A DNA stretch of 53,782 bases from Acetofilamentum sp. (GTDB taxonomy: Bacteria > Bacteroidota > Bacteroidia > Bacteroidales > DYOH01): positions 1 to 53,782 of the forward strand of contig DYOH01000013.1 of assembly GCA_020720625.1 (NCBI GenBank), in the 5' to 3' direction. Numbering within the stretch: position 1 is the first letter of the stretch; each line of letters begins with the position of its first letter. Shown here piece by piece: positions 17,511 to 27,095 of the stretch. The position numbers and the translations under genes are program-made. The notes beneath the pieces were generated by a model. The model was not told the DNA's origin. It was given only the letters and a program-made list of their open reading frames with translations, and ran no database searches.

Positions 17511-20459
17511 ATGAATCAGATTAGCCGTAAATGGCCTTTTTTTTGTTTTAATAATTCTGTCGGAATGGCCTTATATTCCGATAAGCTCGAATCTCTTCAG
17601 TCGAACGATATCTTTTTGTCGATCTTAAATTATCTGAATATTTCGCGCGAGTTTCATAAGGCTCTAAAGTTTGCTTATGCCCGCAAAATTAACGGCGATT
17701 TTTTGCTTAAACCCGATAAGCAAAAAATTATTAGAAGCTATTACTCTACCATAAAATGGAATTCCGGAACATATGTAGTACTTAATATTGATTTTTTTAT
17801 CAATGATATTCGTATTATTTATGATTTCGATTGTTTAGGAAAAAACACTGCGGTTTTATTGTTTGGCAGGAATGGAATTTTTTTTTCTAATCTTACTTTT
17901 CTCAACGAAATAGACCAATCTGTGAGATTATCGAAGCCTGTGGATGTATTGAATTTAATTCACCCATTGCATCAAAAGCGCATCAATAAAGAATTTACGG
18001 CTTGGATGGATAGCGATTTACGGGAGGCAGAATTTTTTTTTAATATAGCCAATGCTTATGGACAAATAAAGGAGGCATCGGCAAAGGTTAGCAAGCGTAA
18101 TTACTTCGGCCAGGATGTTTTTGCCTGTTTTATCAATTATAAATCTGTTGAAAACAGCCAACTCGAAGAAATAAATTTGCAAAGAAAAGCCACAAAAAAA
18201 ATTCTCGGAATTATTACCGAAATTTATTGGGAATTGGATTTTTCTAGCAACTTTATTTGGTTTAGTAAGCCGGTTTCGAATCTAGAATCTTTTTCTAATC
18301 AGCAGATTAGTTTGAAAAGGTTTTTTCGATTGATTCATTTATCCGATTATCAAAAAATAAGGCTTATTGTGGAAAGGATAAAAGAAGGCATTAAAAAAGA
18401 GTTCCATATAGAAATTAGGATTTTGCAAGATGCAGGACTCTATTCCTGGTTTTTGCTTAAAGGAAGCTTAAATTTAGAAAAAGATAGGCCAGTCACTTTT
18501 ATTAGGGGTAGTTTATTGCCTATAGATTCTTATATTAGAGAAAAGCATGCTTACCAAGAACTCCAAAGTGCCATTCGAAATTTTATTCGGGCGCATAATT
18601 TGCCTATGGCCGTTTTTCTGCGAAAGAATGATACCGATACTTGGAATAGTGCTACTTTGTATGGTTATAACCATGAGTTTATACAACTTATGGAAGTAGA
18701 TTCTGAGCCTGTTATGGGTAAAGAATATTTGATTGATTTACATTTGCTCAGCCAGAGGTTTCATATCGATTTGGATGCTTTTTACTCCGATAAATGGACG
18801 ATGGAAGGGGATATTATTTCGTTGATTAAACTGAACCGGCATTTGCTATTTTTTATCTACAGAAATGAGCATGAATTTAAAGATGTTGATAGACTGATTT
18901 TTAGTCAGAATTTGAATCGGGGCCAAATTTCTATAAATAAGTTTGATTTTCAGGGAGGGAAGGATTTTTTAAACATGGTTCCGGCAAGTTTTATACTTTT
19001 GGATAAATACTTTCAAATTAGGGTATTCAATAGCGAGGCGCAAAAGATTTTGAGTCAGATTACGGATCAAAGCGTAAGTGAGTTGCATGTGTTGAGCGAA
19101 TATTTTCAAACAGAGCAGGCAATGGTATTATCGAATTTATTTCGGGCTGCACTAAAAGGAAAAGATAAAACGGATGAACTCGAATTTACTAAACTTCAGG
19201 GCGAAAAGTTTTGGCTGCAATTGAGGTTTAAGCCCGTATGGCTAGATTCGCGACAAGTTGATTTTGTTGCATTTATGGCGCATGATATTACAAATTACAA
19301 AAAGCTTGAACATTTGTTGATTTATGCCAAAGAGAAGGCCGAAACTGCCGACCGTTTGAAAACCGAATTTGTGAGTAATATGTCGCACGAAATTAGAACT
19401 CCGATGAATGCCATTGTTGGATTTTCTGAATTACTCTCTATGGAAATAACAAATCCCGAACATCTCGAATATCTTGGTATTATTATCGAAAGTGGTCAGA
19501 ATTTGCTTGCCCTTATCGAGGAAATTATCGATATTTCTAAGATCGAATCCGGCGAAGTGGCGCTCAACGAATCACCCCGAAATCTGAATAAACTGCTTTT
19601 AGAAATTCATCATTTGTTTAAAAACGAAATTTCCCGGCGAAAGAAGGCTAATGTTCGATTGCTTTTGAGCAGAGGTCTCTCCGAGAGGCAGGCAGAGATT
19701 TATATTGATGAGCAAAAAATAAAACAAGTTTTAACCAATTTGATAAATAATGCCATTAAATTTACGGAACAGGGATTTATAGAATTTGGCGTTGAACTTT
19801 CGTCGAATTTGCAGACCCTGAAATTCTATGTAAAAGATACAGGTATTGGCATTAGCGAAAAGCAAAAGGAATATATTTTTCAACGTTTTGCTCAGGCCGA
19901 TGGGTCTATTAAGCGAAAGTATGGAGGCACTGGTCTGGGGTTGGCCATAAGTGTGGCCCTGGTAGAGATTATGGGTGGAAAGTTAATGGTAGAAAGCGTT
20001 GAAAATCAGGGCAGTATTTTTAGTTTTGAACTGCCGTATAAAACCATGCATCAATCGGGTGCTTATCTGATGCTCGACGACAATATTACAAAGGATTGGT
20101 CGGATTACCATCTATTAATATATTCCGACGATCATAAACTAATCTCTTTGGTAAAGCAGGAATTTGTATCAAACCGGTTGCGGATTTTTACTAGTGCAAG
20201 TCCGGAAACTGCATTGGAAATGCTTATGAGTCAAGATAAAATAGATTTCTTTATTTTTAATTGTCAAGGTATTACGCAAGATTTATTGCATTTTATGGCA
20301 AAAAAGAAACATCATTATAAAACTATTTGTATATTTAATGACGCTTCGGACGACGAGATGCAATTTTTTCTAAAACATAATTTTGATGATTTTTGTCTAA
20401 AAACCAATATTATTTCTTCAATATCGCAGATACTTATTAAATATATTCAAAATGAATGA
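17511..20459 (+). CDS. PAS sensor histidine kinase with degenerate receiver
   Basis: 982 residues with no obvious transmembrane segment, so probably cytosolic. The first 480 residues are poorly recognisable sensory sequence with PAS-like stretches, then a clearer PAS (about 485-600, ending FMAHDITNYKKLEH). HisKA follows with phospho-acceptor His626 (NMSHEIRTP). The ATPase domain has Asn747, DTGIG and GGTGLGLAIS, so the kinase looks active. The last 120 residues have receiver-like spacing (YSDDHKL, then FFIFNCQG), but the acceptor Asp is Asn917, so this receiver cannot be phosphorylated in the usual way. The stop overlaps the next kinase's start by 8 nt. Confidence 0.9.
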   Translation: MNQISRKWPFFCFNNSVGMALYSDKLESLQSNDIFLSILNYLNISREFHKALKFAYARKINGDFLLKPDKQKIIRSYYSTIKWNSGTYVVLNIDFFINDIRIIYDFDCLGKNTAVLLFGRNGIFFSNLTFLNEIDQSVRLSKPVDVLNLIHPLHQKRINKEFTAWMDSDLREAEFFFNIANAYGQIKEASAKVSKRNYFGQDVFACFINYKSVENSQLEEINLQRKATKKILGIITEIYWELDFSSNFIWFSKPVSNLESFSNQQISLKRFFRLIHLSDYQKIRLIVERIKEGIKKEFHIEIRILQDAGLYSWFLLKGSLNLEKDRPVTFIRGSLLPIDSYIREKHAYQELQSAIRNFIRAHNLPMAVFLRKNDTDTWNSATLYGYNHEFIQLMEVDSEPVMGKEYLIDLHLLSQRFHIDLDAFYSDKWTMEGDIISLIKLNRHLLFFIYRNEHEFKDVDRLIFSQNLNRGQISINKFDFQGGKDFLNMVPASFILLDKYFQIRVFNSEAQKILSQITDQSVSELHVLSEYFQTEQAMVLSNLFRAALKGKDKTDELEFTKLQGEKFWLQLRFKPVWLDSRQVDFVAFMAHDITNYKKLEHLLIYAKEKAETADRLKTEFVSNMSHEIRTPMNAIVGFSELLSMEITNPEHLEYLGIIIESGQNLLALIEEIIDISKIESGEVALNESPRNLNKLLLEIHHLFKNEISRRKKANVRLLLSRGLSERQAEIYIDEQKIKQVLTNLINNAIKFTEQGFIEFGVELSSNLQTLKFYVKDTGIGISEKQKEYIFQRFAQADGSIKRKYGGTGLGLAISVALVEIMGGKLMVESVENQGSIFSFELPYKTMHQSGAYLMLDDNITKDWSDYHLLIYSDDHKLISLVKQEFVSNRLRIFTSASPETALEMLMSQDKIDFFIFNCQGITQDLLHFMAKKKHHYKTICIFNDASDDEMQFFLKHNFDDFCLKTNIISSISQILIKYIQNE

Positions 20460-23301
20460 GCTATCGATGTTTGATGTATTTGAATTTGCTGGCTCACTTT
20501 TTTCGCACATAAAAAGCTTTGCTGAAGAACAAATTCCAGAGAATCATTTTTTTGCGGATTCTTTCGAAGAGTTTGATAATGAATTTCTTTCGAAAAATCA
20601 GATTTCGGTTCAGCTCCTTTCCGATAGAGACATTGTGTGGAAAAGTAAATTTGTGCATCAAAATTTAAAAAGTGAATTAAAGTTTCAATCCAAAGAGGTT
20701 TTTAATCCTATTTCTGTTCAACAAAAATCAACACTGAAGTTTGGGCCTATAAACCCCGCATATTACAAAAAGCTTGATTATTCATTTGTTCTCGAAAGTG
20801 CATTTTTTGAGCGCTTTTATGTTCTGCTATCGGGTATTGCTCAGTCGGAAATGCAAATTATGGTTGTTTTTAATTTGTCGAAATTACTAGCAAGTGCAAT
20901 TACTCCATTTTCTCAGGTTTTGTTGGCCAAAGAATTGTTCGACAATACCGAAGAAATGTATTTCATGGTAGATAAAAATGCCCATTTTATTCTTAAAAAT
21001 AAGGCCTTTATTGCTTTCGAATCGCAGATATTTAGTTTAACAAACTACGAGCTTACTGCGCTTTGGCTGAGAAACATAAAGGAACATCTTGCCAAAATTA
21101 CCGAAAGCAAGCAAAAGCTCGGAATAGAAACAAAATACATCATCGGCGAAAAAAAAATTATTTTGCGCTGCCAATACACTCCGTTTTATATCGACAACGA
21201 ATTATTGGTAATTGCTACCTATATTGACATTACCGAGCAAGCTATTAAAAAGTTGAAGCTAGTGAAGGAACTAAGTTTTTTGCACAAATTTCTCGAATTT
21301 TCTAATATTGGCTACCTTTTTTTCGACGAAAAAAATCAACTTATATCATATAATAAACGAGCTCAAGAGTTTCTTCCTTCCCATGTTTTGCACCATAATC
21401 GTTCTAAAGAGGAGATACTTGATGCCATTAGGCCAAAAATTGATAAGCATTCCTACGATCGCTTATGCAAAATAGTATATCATACAGATGCAAGTGCTTG
21501 CGACGAATTGAATTTGATTTATCAAAAGTCATTTTTGAAATTATCGAAGAGTATAATCTCATACAAGAAAGATAGTTACGTTGCCTATTCTCTTGAGAAT
21601 ATTTCGGCACTCAAAAGACAGACTTTTGCGCTCGAACGACAGAACAATTTTTTGTCGATTTTGGCCTATATTGGAAATAATCTTTTGAAAATTCATTCAC
21701 AAAGTGAACTTTTTGAAAATCTCAACTGGGTGCTAAATGATACCCTTGGGCCGAATTATTTTATTGTTTCATTTAAGTACGATTCCGCTGAAAATATTTT
21801 TTTCGATTATCATTTTTTAGGCATTAATCTGGAGCCAATTTTGCATTTTTCATCAGAAAATCAAGTGGATAATCTTAATGTGGCCAATCTGATTGAGCCA
21901 CTGCAATTGAATACAAAATTGATGACAGAACTTTCTGATTATGCGTTTTTAAGTCCCCTATTTGAAGTTTTGGGTTGGAAATTTCCAAGTAAAGATTTAT
22001 TTAAACTCTATTTGCGGCAGTTTGCCGACGACAACAGGCGCTATTATTGCTCATTAATTGGAACTATTGAAGATTCGGACGATATTGTTCTAAATTATCT
22101 CGAAAGTATTTTTAATCAGTTCTACGGTCGCTTAATATCTATTCTACAGTTTAATCAGATTATTGAGCAGCGCGAAAGTGCTATTAATCTGAGTAAAGCA
22201 AAGTCCGACTTTGTTTCAAATATTACGCATGAGATTAAAAATCCGATGAGTTCTATATTGGGATTTAGCAGGCTGCTCGAAAAAAGCGATCTCGAACCCA
22301 AAGCAATGGATTATGCCCGAATAATCAGAAAAAACACCGAACAGTTGCTAAAAATTATTCAGGATTTGTCGGATATCAGTAGAATCGAATCCAATACCTT
22401 GAAAATTAACATGGAAGAGATCGATTTACTCAGTTTGTTCAACGAGCTTAAGGAGTTGTATATACATTATTGCGAAATAAACGAAAAGGTTCAGCTATAT
22501 TTTGATTTTAACGAATTTACGCATGTTTTTATTTATGCAGATTTTATCCGCCTAAAACAAATCCTGATTAATTTTATTAGTAATGCACTTAAATATACAC
22601 CCGATGGGTATGTTAAAGTTAGCTACACTTTGCTAAGTAATGGAAAAGTGAAAATTTTTGTGGAAGATAGCGGACCCGGACTTTCGAATGAAGATGCCAA
22701 ACGGATTTTTAATAGATACGAAAGGGCAAAGGCAAAACTTAGAAATAAAGAAGGTGTTGGAATCGGATTATCTATTGCCCAGGAATTAGCGCTAAAAATG
22801 GGTACAGAGATTACCCTAAGCTTCGAATTGGGGCTTGGCAGCATTTTTTCTATTGTTTTCGAAAAAGTCATAGAAAAGGAATTCAATCAGAATATTCTGG
22901 TGGCAAACGATAATAATGTATTGTCGGACAGAAAATTAATGGTTGTCGAAGACGATATTAATACAATACAGTTTTATAAATTCTTTTTTAGTGAATTGCA
23001 AATAGATTTTATTATATGCAAAAATGCTTTTGAAGCTGAAATTGCTTTGAAAAAAAATCTGCCCGATATCATTTTTTGTGATATAAGAATGCCCGGGAAA
23101 AATGGCCTAGAGTTTTTCGAAGAGAATAAACAATTAATTGGGGATATTCCGTTTTATTTTATTACCGCCGACAGCTCGTCTGAAATTAAGAATCAGGCAA
23201 TGGAGCTTGGTGCGCGCGAAGTGATGTATAAACCGATTGATCCGCAAAAAATTAAACAGGTGCTTATTCAGTATCAATTTACGATAAGAGATATTTTGTA
23301 A
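20452..23301 (+). CDS. Hybrid sensor histidine kinase with functional receiver
   Basis: 949 residues, cytosolic by appearance. Two PAS-like regions (about 165-265 and 280-390) and a GAF-like stretch (400-570) precede HisKA, with His593 in NITHEIKNP. The ATPase domain has Asn711, DSGPG and GVGIGLSIA. The C-terminal receiver (828-945) is complete: VVEDD, acceptor Asp877 in FCDIRMPG, FITADSS and Lys927 in YKPIDP. It overlaps the upstream kinase by 8 nt, so the two are translationally coupled. They probably form a relay in which only this protein has a working receiver. No DNA-binding response regulator follows. Confidence 0.92.
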   Translation: MNELSMFDVFEFAGSLFSHIKSFAEEQIPENHFFADSFEEFDNEFLSKNQISVQLLSDRDIVWKSKFVHQNLKSELKFQSKEVFNPISVQQKSTLKFGPINPAYYKKLDYSFVLESAFFERFYVLLSGIAQSEMQIMVVFNLSKLLASAITPFSQVLLAKELFDNTEEMYFMVDKNAHFILKNKAFIAFESQIFSLTNYELTALWLRNIKEHLAKITESKQKLGIETKYIIGEKKIILRCQYTPFYIDNELLVIATYIDITEQAIKKLKLVKELSFLHKFLEFSNIGYLFFDEKNQLISYNKRAQEFLPSHVLHHNRSKEEILDAIRPKIDKHSYDRLCKIVYHTDASACDELNLIYQKSFLKLSKSIISYKKDSYVAYSLENISALKRQTFALERQNNFLSILAYIGNNLLKIHSQSELFENLNWVLNDTLGPNYFIVSFKYDSAENIFFDYHFLGINLEPILHFSSENQVDNLNVANLIEPLQLNTKLMTELSDYAFLSPLFEVLGWKFPSKDLFKLYLRQFADDNRRYYCSLIGTIEDSDDIVLNYLESIFNQFYGRLISILQFNQIIEQRESAINLSKAKSDFVSNITHEIKNPMSSILGFSRLLEKSDLEPKAMDYARIIRKNTEQLLKIIQDLSDISRIESNTLKINMEEIDLLSLFNELKELYIHYCEINEKVQLYFDFNEFTHVFIYADFIRLKQILINFISNALKYTPDGYVKVSYTLLSNGKVKIFVEDSGPGLSNEDAKRIFNRYERAKAKLRNKEGVGIGLSIAQELALKMGTEITLSFELGLGSIFSIVFEKVIEKEFNQNILVANDNNVLSDRKLMVVEDDINTIQFYKFFFSELQIDFIICKNAFEAEIALKKNLPDIIFCDIRMPGKNGLEFFEENKQLIGDIPFYFITADSSSEIKNQAMELGAREVMYKPIDPQKIKQVLIQYQFTIRDIL

Positions 23302-23372
23302 GGTCTAAATGCCTGCTTATCAATTCAAAAAGAAAGAATTTAAAATAAACTATGCAATACTTTTACCCAATG

Positions 23373-23888
23373 ATGAGAAAATTAATTTATGTTTTTATAC
23401 TGATTTCTTTAAATTCGGCTTATGCACAGAAAAATATTTCAGCCGAAGACATTCCATTAAAAGAGAAATTTTTTTTGGGTGGAAATATGGGATTGCAATT
23501 TGGCACCTATACCTATATTGAAGTAGCCCCCTTGGCAGGTATTCATTTAAAACCAAATTTAGATTGGGCGGCCGGGCTTATGTATACTTATTTAAATAAT
23601 TCTATTACAGATTATTCCAGTCAAATGTATGGTTTTAATACCTACTTTCAGTATACCGTTTTTCAGCCAATTGTTTTTCATACGCAAGCCGAGATAATAA
23701 ATTCCGATTTTTTTGATACCCAAGGATATATTCGTCGCGATTGGTTTGAGGCCGTATTGGTAGGGGGTGGATTGAAGCAGAAAATTGGCGTAAATTCTTA
23801 TTCTTTTTTACTGATTTTATGGAATCTAAATACTTCTTATAATTCTCCATATCAAAATCCTGTTATAAAAGTTGGCGTAATTTTTTGA
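23373..23888 (+). CDS. Small outer-membrane beta-barrel-like protein
   Basis: About 171 residues from the ATG at 23373, which opens a clean signal peptide (MRKLIYVFILISLNSAYAQ). In-frame ATGs at 23352 and 23370 would only lengthen it. The mature protein alternates short hydrophobic/aromatic strands and turns (GGNMGLQFGTYTYIEVAPLAGI, FNTYFQYTVFQPIVFHTQAEI) and ends VIKVGVIF with a terminal Phe, as outer-membrane barrels do. The size suits an eight-stranded barrel. It follows the kinase pair by 71 nt and could be in the same transcript. Function unknown. Confidence 0.7.
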   Translation: MRKLIYVFILISLNSAYAQKNISAEDIPLKEKFFLGGNMGLQFGTYTYIEVAPLAGIHLKPNLDWAAGLMYTYLNNSITDYSSQMYGFNTYFQYTVFQPIVFHTQAEIINSDFFDTQGYIRRDWFEAVLVGGGLKQKIGVNSYSFLLILWNLNTSYNSPYQNPVIKVGVIF

Positions 23889-24082
23889 ATTTATTTTTTT
23901 CGAAAAAAATGCAAAATGCTTTTGTGAAGGCTAAAAAAAACTATCAGAAAAAATGAAATTCTATTTTTTCGGAATAGATTTTGCTTTATACGTTAAGGAT
24001 TTTGTAATTTGCTTAAAAAAGCTTAATTTTATTTCATATTCCAGAATCCCCGAACTGTTCATCATCATTATTATTGATTGGT

Positions 24083-25297
24083 ATGAGAAAACTTGAACTT
24101 CATTGGCAAATTCTTATTGCCTTGATTTTTAGTGTGTTATATGGAGTGTATTTATCGGAATACATCGGATGGGTTTCATGGTTGGGCGCTATCTTTATGA
24201 AAGCGCTGAAAATGATTATAGTACCTCTGGTGCTAACTTCCATTATTTCGGGTGTGGCTAATTTGGGTAATGCCGAAAACCTTGGGCGATTGGGATTAAA
24301 AACAATAACCTATTATCTTTCTACTAGCTTATTGGCTATATTTACGGGCTTGTTTTTTGTGAATATGATAAAACCCGGTATCGGAGTTGATATTGGTTTA
24401 GCCCGGAATATAGAGGAGATTGAAAGTACCAGCTCCAGTTTTAAAGAGACATTGATGGATATTATTCCCGAAAATATTTTTGAAGCATTTGCCCGTGGAG
24501 AGATGCTTTCCATCATATTTTTTGCCATTCTTTTTGGCTATTTCATTACCCGCATTTCGCAAAAAGACCAGCAAATGCTTACAAGTTTTTTTAATTCCAC
24601 TTTCGAAGTAATGATGAAACTTACCATGTTTATCATCAAATTTACGCCTTTTGGTATTTTTGGAATTGTGGCTAGCGTAATTGCCGAAAACTTAAATAAT
24701 TTACAGGAACTGGCCAGCGGAATGGGCAGATATATGATTACCGTAATTCTGGCTTTGGCAGTGCATTTTTTCTTTACCTTACCCATATTACTAAAATTGA
24801 TTGCTAAGGCAAATCCCTTTAAACATTTTAGGGTAATGCGCAGTACCTTACTAACTGCATTTTCTACATCATCTAGCGGTGCTACACTTTCGTTAACCAT
24901 GGAGTCGGTAGAGCATGGTGCAGGTGTATCTAGTAAGATTACCAGTTTTACATTGCCGCTAGGGGCTACTGTAAATATGGATGGAACTGCCCTTTACGAG
25001 TGCGTTGCGGCTATTTTTATTGCACAGGCTTATGGCTACGATTTATCTTTTCTCGATCAGGGGATTATTGTTGTTACTTCTCTGCTTGCATCTATTGGTG
25101 CTGCATCTATTCCAATGGCCGGACTTGTTATGATTACCATAATACTTAGCGCAGTAGGTCTGCCTTTAGATGGTGTAGGATTAATTTTGGCTGTTGATAG
25201 GGTGCTTGATATGCTCAGAACTGCAACCAATGTTTGGAGCGATAGCTGTGGGGCTGTTACTGTTGCTAAATCGGAAGGCGAAACTTTGAAAGTATAG
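24083..25297 (+). CDS. Dicarboxylate/amino acid:cation symporter (DAACS family)
   Basis: 404 residues from the ATG at 24083; an in-frame TTG at 24074 is less likely. An inner-membrane transporter of the GltP/DctA/EAAT type with 8 helices and two re-entrant loops. The family hallmarks are present: the serine-rich hairpin TAFSTSSSGATLSLTME, the NMDGTALYE motif in helix 7, and the second hairpin ASIGAASIPMAGLVM. The C-terminal VDRVLDMLRTATNVWSDSCGAV carries the conserved Asp and Asn of helix 8. It imports glutamate, aspartate or C4-dicarboxylates with Na+ or H+; the exact substrate is not decidable here. Confidence 0.93.
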   Translation: MRKLELHWQILIALIFSVLYGVYLSEYIGWVSWLGAIFMKALKMIIVPLVLTSIISGVANLGNAENLGRLGLKTITYYLSTSLLAIFTGLFFVNMIKPGIGVDIGLARNIEEIESTSSSFKETLMDIIPENIFEAFARGEMLSIIFFAILFGYFITRISQKDQQMLTSFFNSTFEVMMKLTMFIIKFTPFGIFGIVASVIAENLNNLQELASGMGRYMITVILALAVHFFFTLPILLKLIAKANPFKHFRVMRSTLLTAFSTSSSGATLSLTMESVEHGAGVSSKITSFTLPLGATVNMDGTALYECVAAIFIAQAYGYDLSFLDQGIIVVTSLLASIGAASIPMAGLVMITIILSAVGLPLDGVGLILAVDRVLDMLRTATNVWSDSCGAVTVAKSEGETLKV

Positions 25298-25406
25298 GCT
25301 TAATGGATAAAATTGCCGTCCGTTTTTACCTTTTTATTGCTATTCAATTTGCCTAGAATAATACTTTAGATTATACAAATTTCAGGAATTTGGATAATCT
25401 AAGTAT

Positions 25407-25537
25407 GAGTCTAGTCTAAAAACCCTGCCAGCGTTGATTTTTATAAAATGCTGTAACTGTACTAAACAGTTTATAAGTCAATTAAGAAAACGCTGGCAGG
25501 GGTATAATCATTTTTTCAATCTTTTTAGACTGAACTC
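25407..25537. repeat. Nested palindromic element between convergent genes
   Basis: Inner arms CCCTGCCAGCGTT (25423-25435) and its exact complement (25489-25501) form a 13-bp GC-rich stem. Further pairing lies inside (AACTGT/ACAGTT at 25455-25460 and 25466-25471). A second, imperfect 16-nt inverted pair lies outside (25407-25422 with 25522-25537, two mismatches). It lies between the converging symporter and trxB genes. It could be a two-way terminator or the remains of a miniature transposable element. Confidence 0.65.
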
Positions 25538-25585
25538 AAGTATTCTAGCCAAAATGAACTTATTTTGCATTGCTGAAAGCCATTT

Positions 25586-26503
25586 TTATTGCAATACTGC
25601 TTGCATGGCAGCTAATGCAGCCCTTGTTCCATCTGCTACTGCTGTGGTTATTTGTCGTGTATCTGTATCGCGGGCATCGCCGGCGGCAAACACATTTTTT
25701 AAATTGGTTTCCAACTTTTTAGTGGTTATAATTTCGCCCCACTCATTTAATGCTACAACTCCTTTTATTGCCTCGGTATTGGGCACGTAGCCAATAAAGA
25801 TAAACGTGCCGTCTATGGGCATTTCGGTGATTATTCCACTTGTAATATGCTTGATTTTGGCTGCTCTAAGTGAATCTTCACCCACAAATTCGACAATGGT
25901 AGATTCCATTACGAAATTAATTTTCGGGTTTTCTTTGGCGCGGTCTACAGCATGCTGAAATGCTTGAAAATGATCGAATTGATGAACAATCGTTACTTTA
26001 GATGCATATTTAGTTAGTTCAACAGCTTCTTCGAGTGCGGAGTTTCCGCCACCCACAACAATTATTTCTCTATCCTGAAAAAAATCGCCATCGCAAGTGG
26101 CACAATAGGAGATTCCGCGTCCGGTAAATTCTTTCTCTCCGGGCACATTTAATGCCCTGGATCTGCCTCCCGGACTTAAGATAACAGCTTTGGCATTAAA
26201 TTCATCACCATTTTCCAAAACCACGATTTTTGTTTCTCCTGCAAAATCGAGCGTTTTAATTTTTGCGTTTGATTTTATGATGCAGCCGAATTTTTGCGCC
26301 TGTTTTTTCATGGTAGATGCCAGCATATAACCACTAATGCTCTCTATTCCAGGATAGTTCTCTACTAAATGGGTAAGGTTTATCTGACCCCCGGGCATTC
26401 CATGGTCAAGAATTAAAACACTTGCTTTTGCTCTTGCCAGGTAAATTCCTGCGGTTAGGCCTGCAGCTCCTGCCCCCAAAATGATTACGTCAAATTCTTT
26501 CAT
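25586..26503 (-). CDS. trxB: Thioredoxin-disulfide reductase-like flavoprotein
   Basis: 305 residues from the ATG at 26503 (MKEFDVIILGAGAAG). The upstream in-frame ATG at 26551 adds residues overlapping the preceding terminator. The FAD loop GAGAAGLTAGIY and redox-active CATC (in SYCATCDGDFF) are intact, as is the C-terminal AAGDARD FAD motif. The NAD(P)H loop GGGNSALEE is present, but the arginine-rich HRRxxxR motif that holds the NADPH phosphate in classical TrxB reads HQFDHFQ. Use of NADH or another electron donor is therefore possible. The neighbouring atypical thioredoxin-like gene may encode its partner. Confidence 0.9.
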   Translation of the reverse strand: MKEFDVIILGAGAAGLTAGIYLARAKASVLILDHGMPGGQINLTHLVENYPGIESISGYMLASTMKKQAQKFGCIIKSNAKIKTLDFAGETKIVVLENGDEFNAKAVILSPGGRSRALNVPGEKEFTGRGISYCATCDGDFFQDREIIVVGGGNSALEEAVELTKYASKVTIVHQFDHFQAFQHAVDRAKENPKINFVMESTIVEFVGEDSLRAAKIKHITSGIITEMPIDGTFIFIGYVPNTEAIKGVVALNEWGEIITTKKLETNLKNVFAAGDARDTDTRQITTAVADGTRAALAAMQAVLQ

Positions 26504-26523
26504 TGCTTCATGCTTTTCATTAA

Positions 26524-26569
26524 AAAAAGCCGACGATGCAATTAGATTCAAACGTCAGCCTTTTTTTGT
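26524..26569 (-). terminator. Terminator after the thioredoxin-like gene
   Basis: Imperfect hairpin between about 26524 and 26569 (A-run plus GCCGACG pairing with CGTCAGCC plus T-run, one bulge and one mismatch). It reads as stem plus U-tract in both directions and lies between the thioredoxin-like stop and the trxB start. Confidence 0.6.
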
Positions 26570-26582
26570 ATTTCTAATAAAA

Positions 26583-26927
26583 TTAAAAATGGGCGTTCAA
26601 AATTTCCTGAATCTGTTCGGATGTTTGAATACTGCTTGTAGCTTTTACTACTTTTGCGTTTTTATAATATACTGTAAATGGTAATCCCATAAAACCGCGG
26701 CATTCGGGTAAACCACGAATTACTTTTGAATCGGGTAAATCGAACAACATATCGTAAAACTGAATATGTTTGTATTGTATTTCCAATTCTTCGGCGGCAT
26801 CGTATACAGGCACACACATTGGACCCATTCGTCCACAGATTATCATTACATTTTCGTTCTCCTGAAGCACTTTGTTATATTCTGCTTCGCTAGCAATATG
26901 CTTTAAATTAGTCATTAATGTAGACAT
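26583..26927 (-). CDS. Atypical thioredoxin-fold protein
   Basis: 114 residues with a thioredoxin-like layout: strand VMII, an active-site-like loop, then helix and the cis-proline segment GLPFTVYYKN (Pro83). The loop reads CGRMGPMC (Cys31-Cys38). Where thioredoxin has WCGPC this protein has RMGPM, with both catalytic Cys positions replaced by Met and cysteines displaced to either side. A third Cys is at 76. It therefore cannot use the standard CXXC chemistry. It is upstream of trxB on the same strand, which suggests a redox role, but the terminator between them argues against simple cotranscription. Confidence 0.7.
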   Translation of the reverse strand: MSTLMTNLKHIASEAEYNKVLQENENVMIICGRMGPMCVPVYDAAEELEIQYKHIQFYDMLFDLPDSKVIRGLPECRGFMGLPFTVYYKNAKVVKATSSIQTSEQIQEILNAHF

Positions 26928-26955
26928 AGTTCTATAGATTTAATATTTTCGGATG

Positions 26956-26963
26956 CAAATATA
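26956..26963 (-). promoter_or_regulatory. -7 element before the thioredoxin-like gene
   Basis: Reads TATATTTG on the minus strand, matching TAnnTTTG, 28 nt before the ATG at 26927. A TTTTG lies 15 nt further upstream, shorter than the usual spacing. Confidence 0.45.
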
Positions 26964-27095
26964 TAAAAACCTGCATGTCAAAAGAGCGAAAAAAAACTGC
27001 CTATAAATGGAGTTATTGATTTATAGACAGTTATGTGTATTCTAATACTTAAAATTTAATATTTTTTAATATCTCACATCAAAATTAACGATTGA

